A DNA stretch of 38,288 nt from positions 1 to 38,288 of the forward strand of contig JASCPE010000010.1 in assembly GCA_029959865.1 (NCBI GenBank), written 5' to 3'. This document shows, one piece after another, positions 17,817 through 24,853 of the stretch; the stretch's first letter is position 1, and each line of letters begins with the position of its first letter. The stretch is from Microbacteriaceae bacterium PS02070. GTDB taxonomy: Bacteria; Actinomycetota; Actinomycetes; Actinomycetales; Microbacteriaceae. A program made the translations under genes and the position numbers. Under the pieces are notes generated by a model. It saw only the letters and a list, made by a program, of their open reading frames with translations. It did not search any database and had not been told where the DNA came from.

Positions 17817-19291
17817 ACCGCGAGGAGCGTCTGCACACCGCGGTCCTGGTCGCCCCGGCCAGCGAGCGACGCAAGACCCGCAAGCAGCGCCGGGCCGCCG
17901 CGGCCCGGATCGCCGCCGAGCAACGAGAAGCCGACCGCGAGACTGCCCGGCAGGAGGCCCGCCAGCAGCGGGCCGAGCAGAAGGCCACCATCACCTTGCC
18001 CACGGCCGGGCAGCCCGGCCCGGCGGCCCTGCGCACGCCGGGCCGGTTCCGGTTGCCGCGCCACCAGGACACCAGCGCCACCCTCGCGGCGAGCTATCCC
18101 TTCCTCGCCGAAGGCGGCCTGGGGCCACAGGGAGTGTTCGTGGGCCAAGACCTCTACAGCGGAGGATCATTCGTGTTCGACCCGTGGGTGCTCTACGCCC
18201 GCGGGATCATCACCGCCCCCAACGTCATCGTCGCCGGCATCGTAGGATCGGGAAAGTCCTCCTTGGCCAAGAGCTTGTATACGCGCAGTCTGCCGTTCGG
18301 GCGCCGCGTCTACATCCCGTGTGACCCCAAAGGGGAGCACACGCGAGTCGCCCGCGCGGTCGGCGGCAAGGCCATCGAGCTCGGCCACGGGATGCCCAGC
18401 CGGCTCAATCCGCTCGACGAGGGCTACCGGGCATCGACCATCTCCGATGAGGAATGGGCCGTGCAGGTCGCCTCACGCCGCCGCGACTTGATCGGGGCGC
18501 TGGCCGCGACCGTGCTGGAGCGGCCGCTGACGCCGCTGGAACACACCTGCGTCGACACCGCCCTGGCCGCGGCGGTGCGCGAGAACTCCACGCCGATCCT
18601 GCCGCAGGTGGTCGATCGCATCCTCGCCCCGTCCGACGACCCGGACGGGCGGCTGGCCGAGGACGGCCGCATGGTCGGCCACGGGCTGCGCAGACTCGTC
18701 GGCGGCGACCTCTCCGGGTTATTCGACGGGCCGAGCACCGAGACCTTCGACCCCACGTTGCCGATGATCAGTCTCGACCTGAGCCGGGTCACCGAGAACA
18801 GCACCTTGATCAGCGTGCTGATGACCTGCACGAGCGCGTGGATGGAAGCGGCCCTCCAGGACCCGGCCGGCGGGCAGCGGTGGGTCATCTACGACGAGGC
18901 CTGGCGTCTGATGAGCCATCCCGCCCTGCTCAAACGCATGGACTCCCATTGGAGGCTCGCCCGCCATTACGGCCTGGCCAACATGTTGATCTTCCATAAA
19001 CTCTCCGACTTGGAGACCGTTGGCGATGCGGGCTCGGCGGCCCGAGCCCTGGCGACCAGCCTGCTCGCCAACGCCGAGTGCCGCATCATCTACCGCCAGG
19101 AATCCGACCAGCTCGGCAGCACTGCCAAGACGTTGGGGCTGACGGGCACTGAGCGTCAACTGCTGCCCACGCTCTCGGTCGGGCAGGGGCTGTGGCGGAT
19201 CAAGGAAAGGGCCTTCCTTTCTCAGCACCAACTCCATCCTGCCGAGCTTGAGCTGTTCGATACGAGCTCTCGGGCAGCGGCAAAAGTTTAA
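17813..19291 (+). CDS. VirB4-type conjugation ATPase (motor domain)
   Basis: A 492-residue protein, GTG start overlapping the previous stop (GTGA). The N-terminus (about 15-60) is a highly charged Arg/Gln/Glu coiled segment. The Walker A motif GIVGSGKSS is at 142-150, and the Walker B region RWVIYDEAWRLMSHP is near 360. The C-terminal part has FHKLSDL and IIYRQESDQL, typical of VirB4/TraC ATPases. It powers the secretion channel. The last codons (RAAAKV) run straight into an A/T-rich junction with the redox island, so the natural C-terminus may have been slightly altered, although the protein looks almost complete. Confidence 0.88.
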   Translation: MNREERLHTAVLVAPASERRKTRKQRRAAAARIAAEQREADRETARQEARQQRAEQKATITLPTAGQPGPAALRTPGRFRLPRHQDTSATLAASYPFLAEGGLGPQGVFVGQDLYSGGSFVFDPWVLYARGIITAPNVIVAGIVGSGKSSLAKSLYTRSLPFGRRVYIPCDPKGEHTRVARAVGGKAIELGHGMPSRLNPLDEGYRASTISDEEWAVQVASRRRDLIGALAATVLERPLTPLEHTCVDTALAAAVRENSTPILPQVVDRILAPSDDPDGRLAEDGRMVGHGLRRLVGGDLSGLFDGPSTETFDPTLPMISLDLSRVTENSTLISVLMTCTSAWMEAALQDPAGGQRWVIYDEAWRLMSHPALLKRMDSHWRLARHYGLANMLIFHKLSDLETVGDAGSAARALATSLLANAECRIIYRQESDQLGSTAKTLGLTGTERQLLPTLSVGQGLWRIKERAFLSQHQLHPAELELFDTSSRAAAKV

Positions 19292-19380
19292 AAGTTTCGT
19301 CGAGATTTTGAAGGTTTTCGCCGGAACTTGACTATTCGATGCCCGTTCAGGCTATCTCATAGTCAATGTTCGATGAACAT
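19282..19380. repeat. A/T-rich junction with repeats at the left edge of the redox island
   Basis: An 8-bp direct repeat AAAAGTTT occurs at 19282-19289 and 19290-19297, spanning the virB4 stop. Then follow TTGACTAT (19328-19335) with ATAGTCAA (19359-19366), and a 15-bp palindrome ATGTTC-GAT-GAACAT (19366-19380). Base composition drops sharply in A/T-poor surroundings. This marks the probable insertion boundary. No matching repeat was found at the right side. Confidence 0.5.
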
Positions 19381-19384
19381 AAGC

Positions 19385-19420
19385 GTGAGGTGGCATCCGA
19401 GAGTTCGGATGCCACCTCAC
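19385..19420 (-). terminator. 16-bp perfect hairpin after the carboxymuconolactone decarboxylase-like gene
   Basis: GTGAGGTGGCATCCGA and its exact complement enclose a four-base loop. It lies 16 bases past the stop of the last gene in the minus-strand island operon. On the minus strand it is followed by a short T-containing stretch. It may also stop plus-strand transcripts leaving virB4. Confidence 0.75.
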
Positions 19421-19436
19421 GACGTTGCGTACGAGG

Positions 19437-19760
19437 TCAGTCGGTGTAGACCTCTTTGGCCATACGGAAAGCGGCCCATGCTTTGGGCCAGCCCGCGTAG
19501 AACGCTGCGTGGGTGAGGATCTCGACCATCTCCTCGGCCATCACGCCGTTGTCCTTGGCGCGCTGGATATGGCCCTGCAGGGAGCTGTCGAGTACGCCGG
19601 AGGCCATCAGTGCGGTGACGGTCACGATTGTGCGATCCCGTGTGGAGAGCTGTTCCTCGCGGGACCAGACCTGTCCGAAGAGGACGTCGTCGTTGAGCTC
19701 GGCGAACTTCGGTGCGAATTCGCCGAGGATGTCGCGACCTGCGGTTACCTTTTCAGCCAT
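19437..19760 (-). CDS. Carboxymuconolactone decarboxylase / AhpD-like protein
   Basis: A 107-residue helical protein of the carboxymuconolactone decarboxylase-like family: SREEQLSTRDRTIVTVTALMASG (about 33-55), then GHIQRAKDNGVMAEEMVEILTHAAFYAGWPKAW. The family includes ring-opening enzymes and AhpD-type thiol peroxidase partners. The AhpD CxxC is absent here, so a thiol-redox role is unlikely. It is the last gene of the island operon; AAAGGA lies 9 bases before its ATG. The cluster with aldo/keto reductase and cupin genes is a common pairing, but the substrate is unknown. Confidence 0.85.
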   Translation of the reverse strand: MAEKVTAGRDILGEFAPKFAELNDDVLFGQVWSREEQLSTRDRTIVTVTALMASGVLDSSLQGHIQRAKDNGVMAEEMVEILTHAAFYAGWPKAWAAFRMAKEVYTD

Positions 19761-19775
19761 GATCGTGTCGTCCTT

Positions 19776-20633
19776 TCACTTGCCGCTGTAGACGGGAAAC
19801 GCGGCGTGCTCGCCATAGTCCTTCTCGTCGAGATCCCGCAGCGTTGTCATGTCCTCGTCGCTGATCTCGAAATCGACCTCGGCATTGCTGCGCATGTGGT
19901 CGGGGTTCGCCGTCTTCGGCAGCGAGACGGTACCGAGCTGCAGGGTGTAGCGGATGCACAGCTGGGGCACAGTCACGCCGTACTTCTCGGCGATCGCGCC
20001 GACCTGCGGGTTGTCAAGAATCTCGCCGTGCGCGATCGGCGAATACGCCTCGACCAGGATCCCCTTGCTCTGGCAGTAGTCGATGAGCTCGGTGGGGGTG
20101 TTGCCCGCGTGGACGAGGATCTGGTTGACGTGCGGGGCGATCGTGCCGTGGTCGAGGATGTTGTCGAGATCGGACTGGAGGAAGTTGGACACCCCGATCG
20201 CGCGGATCTTGCCCGCCTGATGCGCTTCCTCGAGCGCCCGCCATGCGGCAATGTTGCCCTCGCTGTAGTCGCCGCCGCGGAAGTCGTCCCACGGTTGCGG
20301 AGCGTGGATGAGCATCAGGTCGATGAATCCGATGTCCAGCCTCGACAGCGATTCGTCGATCGCGGCGGCGGCCTGGTCGTAGTCCTTGATCTCGGCAGCC
20401 AGCTTCGTGGACACGAACAGCTCCTCACGGGGCACGCCGCTGTCGCGGATACCTGCGCCGACGCCGCGCTCGTTGCCGTAGGCCTGCGCGGTGTCGATGT
20501 TGCGGTAGCCGATCCCGATCGCGGTCTTGACCGCGTCGCCCGCCTGGTCGTCGTCGATGAACCAGGTACCGAGCCCGAGCTTCGGAATCGTGATGTCGTT
20601 CGACAGAGTGTAGGTCTCTTTCAGGATGCTCAT
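19776..20633 (-). CDS. Aldo/keto reductase
   Basis: A 285-residue NADPH-dependent reductase of the AKR superfamily. Visible motifs are the barrel start IPKLGLGTWFIDDD, GYRNIDTAQAYGNERGVG with the catalytic Asp and Tyr (about 45-60), FVSTKL with the catalytic Lys (about 73-78), and LMLIHAPQPWDDF near 110 where the usual HWP is HAP. Later come IGVSNF (about 145) and a cofactor-binding SLPKTANPDHMRSN (about 238). It reduces carbonyl compounds; the natural substrate is unknown. Its start overlaps the cupin stop by four bases (ATGA), so the two are co-translated. Confidence 0.9.
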   Translation of the reverse strand: MSILKETYTLSNDITIPKLGLGTWFIDDDQAGDAVKTAIGIGYRNIDTAQAYGNERGVGAGIRDSGVPREELFVSTKLAAEIKDYDQAAAAIDESLSRLDIGFIDLMLIHAPQPWDDFRGGDYSEGNIAAWRALEEAHQAGKIRAIGVSNFLQSDLDNILDHGTIAPHVNQILVHAGNTPTELIDYCQSKGILVEAYSPIAHGEILDNPQVGAIAEKYGVTVPQLCIRYTLQLGTVSLPKTANPDHMRSNAEVDFEISDEDMTTLRDLDEKDYGEHAAFPVYSGK

Positions 20634-21064
20634 GCGTTCTCTCCGTTCTTCGGCAGGGTGTTGTACTGCTCGTCCTCGACAGGCTCGAGCCATTCGTTAC
20701 TCACGTTCTCACCGGGGGTGATGAACGCGACGTGCGAGAACCACGAATCTGCCTTCGCCCCGTGCCAGTGCTTCGTCCCGGCAGGAACCCGGATCGTGAT
20801 GCCCGGCTCCATGCTCACCGGCTCTTCGCCGTCGGCCTGGTACCAGCCGGACCCGGCGGTGCACAGGAGGATCTGGTCGCCGCCGCCGTTCTCACCATGA
20901 TGGATGTGCCAGTTATTGCGGCAGCCCGGCTCGAAAGACACATTGCTCACCGGCACGCTGCCATCGGCGAGCGGGGCGAGATAGCTTTGGCCGATGAAGT
21001 TCTCGGCATAGGCGTCGTTGGGTTCCCCGAGCGGGAACATCTGGTCGAAAGTCGTAGTAGTCAT
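20630..21064 (-). CDS. Cupin-domain protein
   Basis: A 144-residue single-domain cupin. The metal motif appears as NNWHIHHGENGGGDQIL (about 50-66, two or three His and a Glu) and the second motif as PAGTKHWHGAKAD (about 94-106). It belongs to the small cupins often encoded with carboxymuconolactone decarboxylase-like and aldo/keto reductase proteins. It may bind metal and act on a small carbonyl compound, but no activity can be given. AAGGAG lies 6 bases before the ATG, 9 bases after the reductase gene. Confidence 0.88.
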   Translation of the reverse strand: MTTTTFDQMFPLGEPNDAYAENFIGQSYLAPLADGSVPVSNVSFEPGCRNNWHIHHGENGGGDQILLCTAGSGWYQADGEEPVSMEPGITIRVPAGTKHWHGAKADSWFSHVAFITPGENVSNEWLEPVEDEQYNTLPKNGENA

Positions 21065-21073
21065 GCTGACTCC

Positions 21074-21802
21074 TTACTGGTCATTGTTGATGCTGTAGCG
21101 CAGCCAGACGCTGCCGCCGTCCTGCACCTCGGCGGACTGCAGCGTGAACGCACGCGGGTCGTCCGCGGTGCGGCCTGCGGTCTCGAACAGGGCCGGGCTG
21201 TCGGATGCGCCGTCCGCAGTCGGGGCGATGACGACGCTGACCTCATCGCAGTAGCCGGCGTGAATGAACGACCAGTTGAGGACGCCTCCGCCGCCGAGCA
21301 TGAGTGTCTCGATCCCGAACGTCTTCTTCAGCTTGGACAGCAGTAGCTCGTAGTCGAGCTCGTCGTCGCCGGCGATGATGTAGGAGATGCCGAGGCCTCG
21401 GAGGAACGCCTTGTACGCGTTCGACGCGCGTCCGGTCAGCACCTCCACCACATGCGCGTGCGTCGTCTGGTAGGTCAGGTCCGGGCTCTCCCAACCGAGC
21501 TTCCCCGACGGGTCGATGGACACGTAGTACTTCTCCGCATCCGCGACCGCCACGAAGTCACCTTCGGGCACCGGATCGGCATCCTCGTCGAGGACGGGCT
21601 GCCGGTAGTGGGTGAAGTTGTCATCCGTGGTCACCCGACCCGACAACCATCCCTGGTGCCGGTAGTGCGGGTCCTCGCCGAACGCGAGGCGGTAGAACAC
21701 CTCACCGGCAGTCGATGCTTCCGGGGTGCTCATGTAGTTGCCGATGATCTTCCCGTCGAGGGAGGTGAGCATGTGGCAGAAGATGAACGGTCGATCCGTC
21801 AT
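21074..21802 (-). CDS. RibD C-terminal / dihydrofolate-reductase-like protein
   Basis: A 242-residue protein of the RibD C-terminal-domain family. It begins RPFIFCHMLTSLDGKIIG, the conserved start of the fold, and has LMLGGGGVLNWSFIHAGYCDEVSVVIAP near 178-205 forming the NADPH site. Family members reduce pterin- or flavin-like substrates, and many stand-alone copies have unknown substrates. GGAGG lies 8 bases before the ATG. It is the first enzyme gene after the XRE regulator, with 146 bases between them that may hold a second promoter. Confidence 0.85.
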   Translation of the reverse strand: MTDRPFIFCHMLTSLDGKIIGNYMSTPEASTAGEVFYRLAFGEDPHYRHQGWLSGRVTTDDNFTHYRQPVLDEDADPVPEGDFVAVADAEKYYVSIDPSGKLGWESPDLTYQTTHAHVVEVLTGRASNAYKAFLRGLGISYIIAGDDELDYELLLSKLKKTFGIETLMLGGGGVLNWSFIHAGYCDEVSVVIAPTADGASDSPALFETAGRTADDPRAFTLQSAEVQDGGSVWLRYSINNDQ

Positions 21803-21948
21803 CGGTCGTACCTCCTTGAAGTTTGGGGGTCCGCAGCACTCGCACGACTACGGGTGGTCTTGCTTATCGATGCTCGCGCTGACGGGGCGCGGTCACCAGC
21901 GGAGAGAGCGATCCGGGGATACCCGTCTCCCTCCCTGAAACCGTGCGC

Positions 21949-22845
21949 TCAGCCTGCGCGCGGATGCTGTGGGGCGGCCTGCTTCTGGCCGGTGGTCTTG
22001 CTGGTAGCGGCGAGACTGCCAAGCATTCTCAGCCGCTCCGCGGTCGCGCTCTCTGGCGGCGCGGTCCAGACGACGAGCTGCTGCTCCGCGTCGTGGGCCT
22101 CGACGAGGGTGTCCCAGTCCAAGACCAGCTCGCCGACCTCCTGATGGTTGAGGGTCTTGGTGCCCGTGGTGAGGCTCTTCACGCTGCGGCCCGCCCACCA
22201 TTCGGCGAACTGCGGATCTTGCACGGACAGTTCCCCGACCAGCGACATCAGCCGCGGGTCGTCCGGGTACTTCGCTGCCTCCATGCGCAGCTGTGCGACC
22301 GCGGTCTGCGCGACGGCCTCCCAGTCTGCGTAGAGGGCGCGCATGACCGGGTGGGTGAACAGGATGCGCACGTAGTTGCGCTGCTTGGCCGGGATCGTGT
22401 CGAAGTCGACCATCATCGCCGCGGCGAGGTCGTTCCAGGCGAGGATGTCCATGCGTCGGCCCATCACGATCGCCGGGGTCGTGGTGAGATCGGTGAGCAC
22501 GCGCTGCAACTGGGGCTGCACCTTCTGCGTCGTCCTGCGAGGCGTGCGCGTCGAGGGTTTCCCTGCGAGGCTGAACAGGTAGCGGCGCTGGTCATCATCC
22601 AGTTGCAGCACATCGGCGAGGGTGCTCAGCACCGGAGCGGAGACGGTGATCCGGCCCTGTTCGATGCGGGTGTAGTAGTCGGTGCTGATCGACGCGAGCT
22701 GCGCGACCTCCTCACGGCGCAGACCCGCGACACGACGAGTGCCCGACCCGTCGGGAAGCCCGGCCTCGCGGGGCGTGAGCTCACCGCGGCGGGTCTTGAA
22801 GAACGTGCCGAGCTCGTTCATCTTCGTATCACCAGCCATGCTCAT
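21949..22845 (-). CDS. XRE-family regulator with MmyB-like ligand-binding domain
   Basis: A 298-residue protein. The N-terminal helix-turn-helix (about 10-75) has LGTFFKTRRGELTPREAGLP, then GLRREEVAQLASISTDYYTRIEQGR. The C-terminal region matches the MmyB-like PAS-type domain: MGRRMDILAWNDLAAAMMVDF near 125, then NYVRILFTHP and SLVGELSVQDPQFAEWWAG. Such regulators often sit beside short-chain or aldo/keto reductase genes and control them in response to a lipid-like or aromatic ligand; the ligand here is unknown. It is divergent from the quinone-oxidoreductase-like gene. ATG 22845 was chosen; ATG 22821 (MNELG) is equally plausible. Confidence 0.88.
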   Translation of the reverse strand: MSMAGDTKMNELGTFFKTRRGELTPREAGLPDGSGTRRVAGLRREEVAQLASISTDYYTRIEQGRITVSAPVLSTLADVLQLDDDQRRYLFSLAGKPSTRTPRRTTQKVQPQLQRVLTDLTTTPAIVMGRRMDILAWNDLAAAMMVDFDTIPAKQRNYVRILFTHPVMRALYADWEAVAQTAVAQLRMEAAKYPDDPRLMSLVGELSVQDPQFAEWWAGRSVKSLTTGTKTLNHQEVGELVLDWDTLVEAHDAEQQLVVWTAPPESATAERLRMLGSLAATSKTTGQKQAAPQHPRAG

Positions 22846-22854
22846 ATTCTCCCG

Positions 22855-22952
22855 CCCTCCCTGGATCAGCGGGAGGGGAGAAAAACATCCCTGGATGAAT
22901 CCCTCCACTGCCGAGAACGTGGGAACCGGGCGATGCTGGAAGCATCGCCCGG
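22855..22952. promoter_or_regulatory. Divergent promoter region with three operator-like repeats
   Basis: The 161-bp gap between the XRE and reductase genes holds CCCTCCC-9-GGGAGGG (22855-22877) and a direct repeat TCCCTGGAT at 22858 and 22888, exactly 30 bp apart. It also holds a perfect 12-bp inverted repeat CCGGGCGATGCT around GGA (22926-22952). The direct repeat spacing puts both on one face of DNA. The XRE regulator probably binds here and controls both directions. Confidence 0.55.
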
Positions 22953-23006
22953 TGTCGGCGGAGTAGCGGCACCGGGAACCCGGAGAGTGAATGGAGTACA
23001 GGCGAG

Positions 23007-23990
23007 ATGACGAAGACGATGCGCGCACTGATCGGCGGACGCGGTCCCACCTGGGCACTCGACGAGATACTGGTGCCCGAACCGGCGCCGGGGCAGGTGC
23101 TCATCCGCAACCGTGCGTCGGCGACGAACAACGCCGACCTGCCCATGCTCGACGCAGCCGACCCCACCAATGGAGGCACGGGCGAGGAGTTCACCGCGGG
23201 GTACGAATACGCCGGAGAGATCGCCGCGGTCGGCGAGGATGCCGGTGGCTGGCAGGTCGGCGACCCGGTGATGGGCACGTTCCCGTCCGCGTTCGCCGAG
23301 TACCTCGTCGCCGATCACCGCTTCGTCCTGCCGCGGCCTGATGGTTTGGCCGCGGAGGTGGCGTGCGCGCTGCCGACCGCACTGCTGACCGAGTTCGGCG
23401 CGCTCCGAACCGCGGGGTTTGAGCGTGGTCGGAGTGTCCTCATCACCGGGGCTTCGACCAGCATCGGCATGATCGGGGTGCAGATCGCCAAGACCCTCGG
23501 CGCCTCGCAGATCATCGCGACCACCCGCAGCGCGGGCAAGCGCGAGCTGCTCACCAGCCTCGGCGCGGATACCGTGATCGTCACCGGCGACGAAGACCTC
23601 ACGGATGCGGTGCTCTCCGTCACGGGCGACAACGGGGTCGACATTGTGCTCGATCACGTCGCCGGTGATACGTTCGCGCAGTGCCTACCCGCGACTGCGG
23701 TCGACGGCCATGTCGTGAACATCGGACGGCTCGCAGGCCCCGCGTCGACGATCGATATCGACGATCTCTCGTACCGGCACCTCACCGTCCACGGGGTGTC
23801 GTTCGGGTTCTCCCGTGACTGGGAGACCGTCCCGATCCTCGAAGCCCTCCACGCCGACGTGGTGCCCGCAGTGGGCCACGGCGACATCGCGCCCGTCATC
23901 GATTCGACCTTCGACGTCGCCGACCTTCCGCAGGCAGTTGACCGGCTTCGCTCGGGCAAGGCCGTCGGGAAGATCGTCCTGACCTTCTGA
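23007..23990 (+). CDS. Zinc-independent alcohol dehydrogenase / quinone-oxidoreductase-like protein
   Basis: A 327-residue medium-chain reductase. The N-terminal catalytic domain has GYEYAGEIAAVGEDAGGWQVGDPVMG (about 67-92) and no structural Cys cluster, so zinc is probably absent. The Rossmann part has GRSVLITGASTSIGMIGVQIAKTLGA (about 140-165) and NADP-type residues ATTRSAGKRELL. The tail ALHADVVPAVG...AVDRLRSGKAVGKIVL is typical. It reduces quinones or enones with NADPH. It is divergent from the XRE regulator and followed by no other island gene. Confidence 0.9.
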   Translation: MTKTMRALIGGRGPTWALDEILVPEPAPGQVLIRNRASATNNADLPMLDAADPTNGGTGEEFTAGYEYAGEIAAVGEDAGGWQVGDPVMGTFPSAFAEYLVADHRFVLPRPDGLAAEVACALPTALLTEFGALRTAGFERGRSVLITGASTSIGMIGVQIAKTLGASQIIATTRSAGKRELLTSLGADTVIVTGDEDLTDAVLSVTGDNGVDIVLDHVAGDTFAQCLPATAVDGHVVNIGRLAGPASTIDIDDLSYRHLTVHGVSFGFSRDWETVPILEALHADVVPAVGHGDIAPVIDSTFDVADLPQAVDRLRSGKAVGKIVLTF

Positions 23991-24093
23991 AAACGCCCGT
24001 GACCGTGAGACTCCATCAATCGTGCTGAGCGTCTTGATCTCCGTCGCAAGTCTCTGAGTTCACTGGCGCTGAAAGACCATCAGCCCCGCTGAC

Positions 24094-24118
24094 GAACCTT
24101 CACTCACAGTGACGGTTC
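24094..24118 (+). terminator. Interrupted palindrome downstream of the reductase gene
   Basis: GAACC-2-CACT-3-AGTG-2-GGTTC forms an interrupted 9-bp stem. It ends with TT and lies 104 bases after the reductase stop. It may be the right-hand terminator of the island. The rest of 23991-24265 has no gene I can support; it has features neither of a transposase nor of an att site. Confidence 0.45.
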
Positions 24119-24265
24119 TTCAATGCCCCTTCCGAGCACGGGGAACCTTGCAGCATCTTAGGAAGCAGCCCCTCAGACGGTCCCAGCTTCAGAAGGAACT
24201 TGAGTGCATGGAGATTCGCGACTGACCCACGAGCCGTGATGGCAGGCTGGGCGCACCTTCGGCTC

Positions 24266-24853
24266 ATGACGAGCAGCCATGAGAACCGCCGCCACCATCG
24301 GCGCCAGACCACCAGCCCGAAACCTCACCGCCAGGACCGTGAGGACGCGCCGCCGGTGCGTCTGCCGCACGTCGTGGTCACCGTCGACGAACCCGGCACG
24401 CTGAGGGTCACTGTCGATGGCGTCGACCTCCCGGCACCCCAGGACGGGCAGCCGTGGACCCGCGCCCAGTTCGCCGACATGCTCGATCTGGTCACCGACG
24501 ACCGCCGTGTCGCCGTGCGCGTCGAGGTCCACGAGAGCGACGGCAGCACCTTCACCGACCTCATCCACGCCATCCGCCGTCCGGCACCCGACCCCCTCGT
24601 CGAACTGGCGACTGAGGCGCCAGCACCAGACGAGACACCGATGGAACCGGCCACGCCCGAAGGACCGGTGGAGGTCACGGCCGACGGTTTCACCGCCGGA
24701 GAAGAGATCACCGTCGCCCTGGCCATCGCCACCACCGCCGCTACTGCCGATGGTCGCGCCCGTGCCCAGGTCGACCCGTCCCAGACCGATGCCGGCGAGA
24801 TCCTGCTGGTCGGGCGGGTCTCGGGCACCATCGCGGCAAGAGGCCTGTCATGA
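24266..24853 (+). CDS. Hypothetical conjugation-operon protein upstream of VirD4
   Basis: A 195-residue acidic protein that I do not recognise. Residues 1-30 are His/Arg-rich, and 30-110 look like a beta/alpha domain (LPHVVVTVDEPGTLRVTVDG, then DMLDLVTDDRRVAVRVEV). The C-terminal part has TVALAIATTAATADGRARAQV. It overlaps the VirD4 start by four bases (ATGA), which supports its being a real partner of the coupling protein. The start is uncertain: ATG 24266 and 24239 both lack a good ribosome site, possibly because the island insertion removed the original leader. Confidence 0.6.
   Translation: MTSSHENRRHHRRQTTSPKPHRQDREDAPPVRLPHVVVTVDEPGTLRVTVDGVDLPAPQDGQPWTRAQFADMLDLVTDDRRVAVRVEVHESDGSTFTDLIHAIRRPAPDPLVELATEAPAPDETPMEPATPEGPVEVTADGFTAGEEITVALAIATTAATADGRARAQVDPSQTDAGEILLVGRVSGTIAARGLS

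Larger units (their letters stand above)
19292..24240. mobile_element. Redox/regulator cargo island inserted in the conjugation operon
   Basis: Between virB4 and the genes leading to virD4, which are otherwise consecutive on the plus strand, lie five minus-strand genes and one divergent plus-strand gene with no conjugation role. They are closed on both sides by hairpins (19385-19420, 24094-24118). No transposase or clear terminal repeat is visible, so how it arrived is unknown. The right limit is approximate. Confidence 0.65.

Noticed and set aside
19425..20900. 491-codon plus-strand frame across the island operon
   Set aside because: It is antisense to three well-defined enzymes and shows no family signature.
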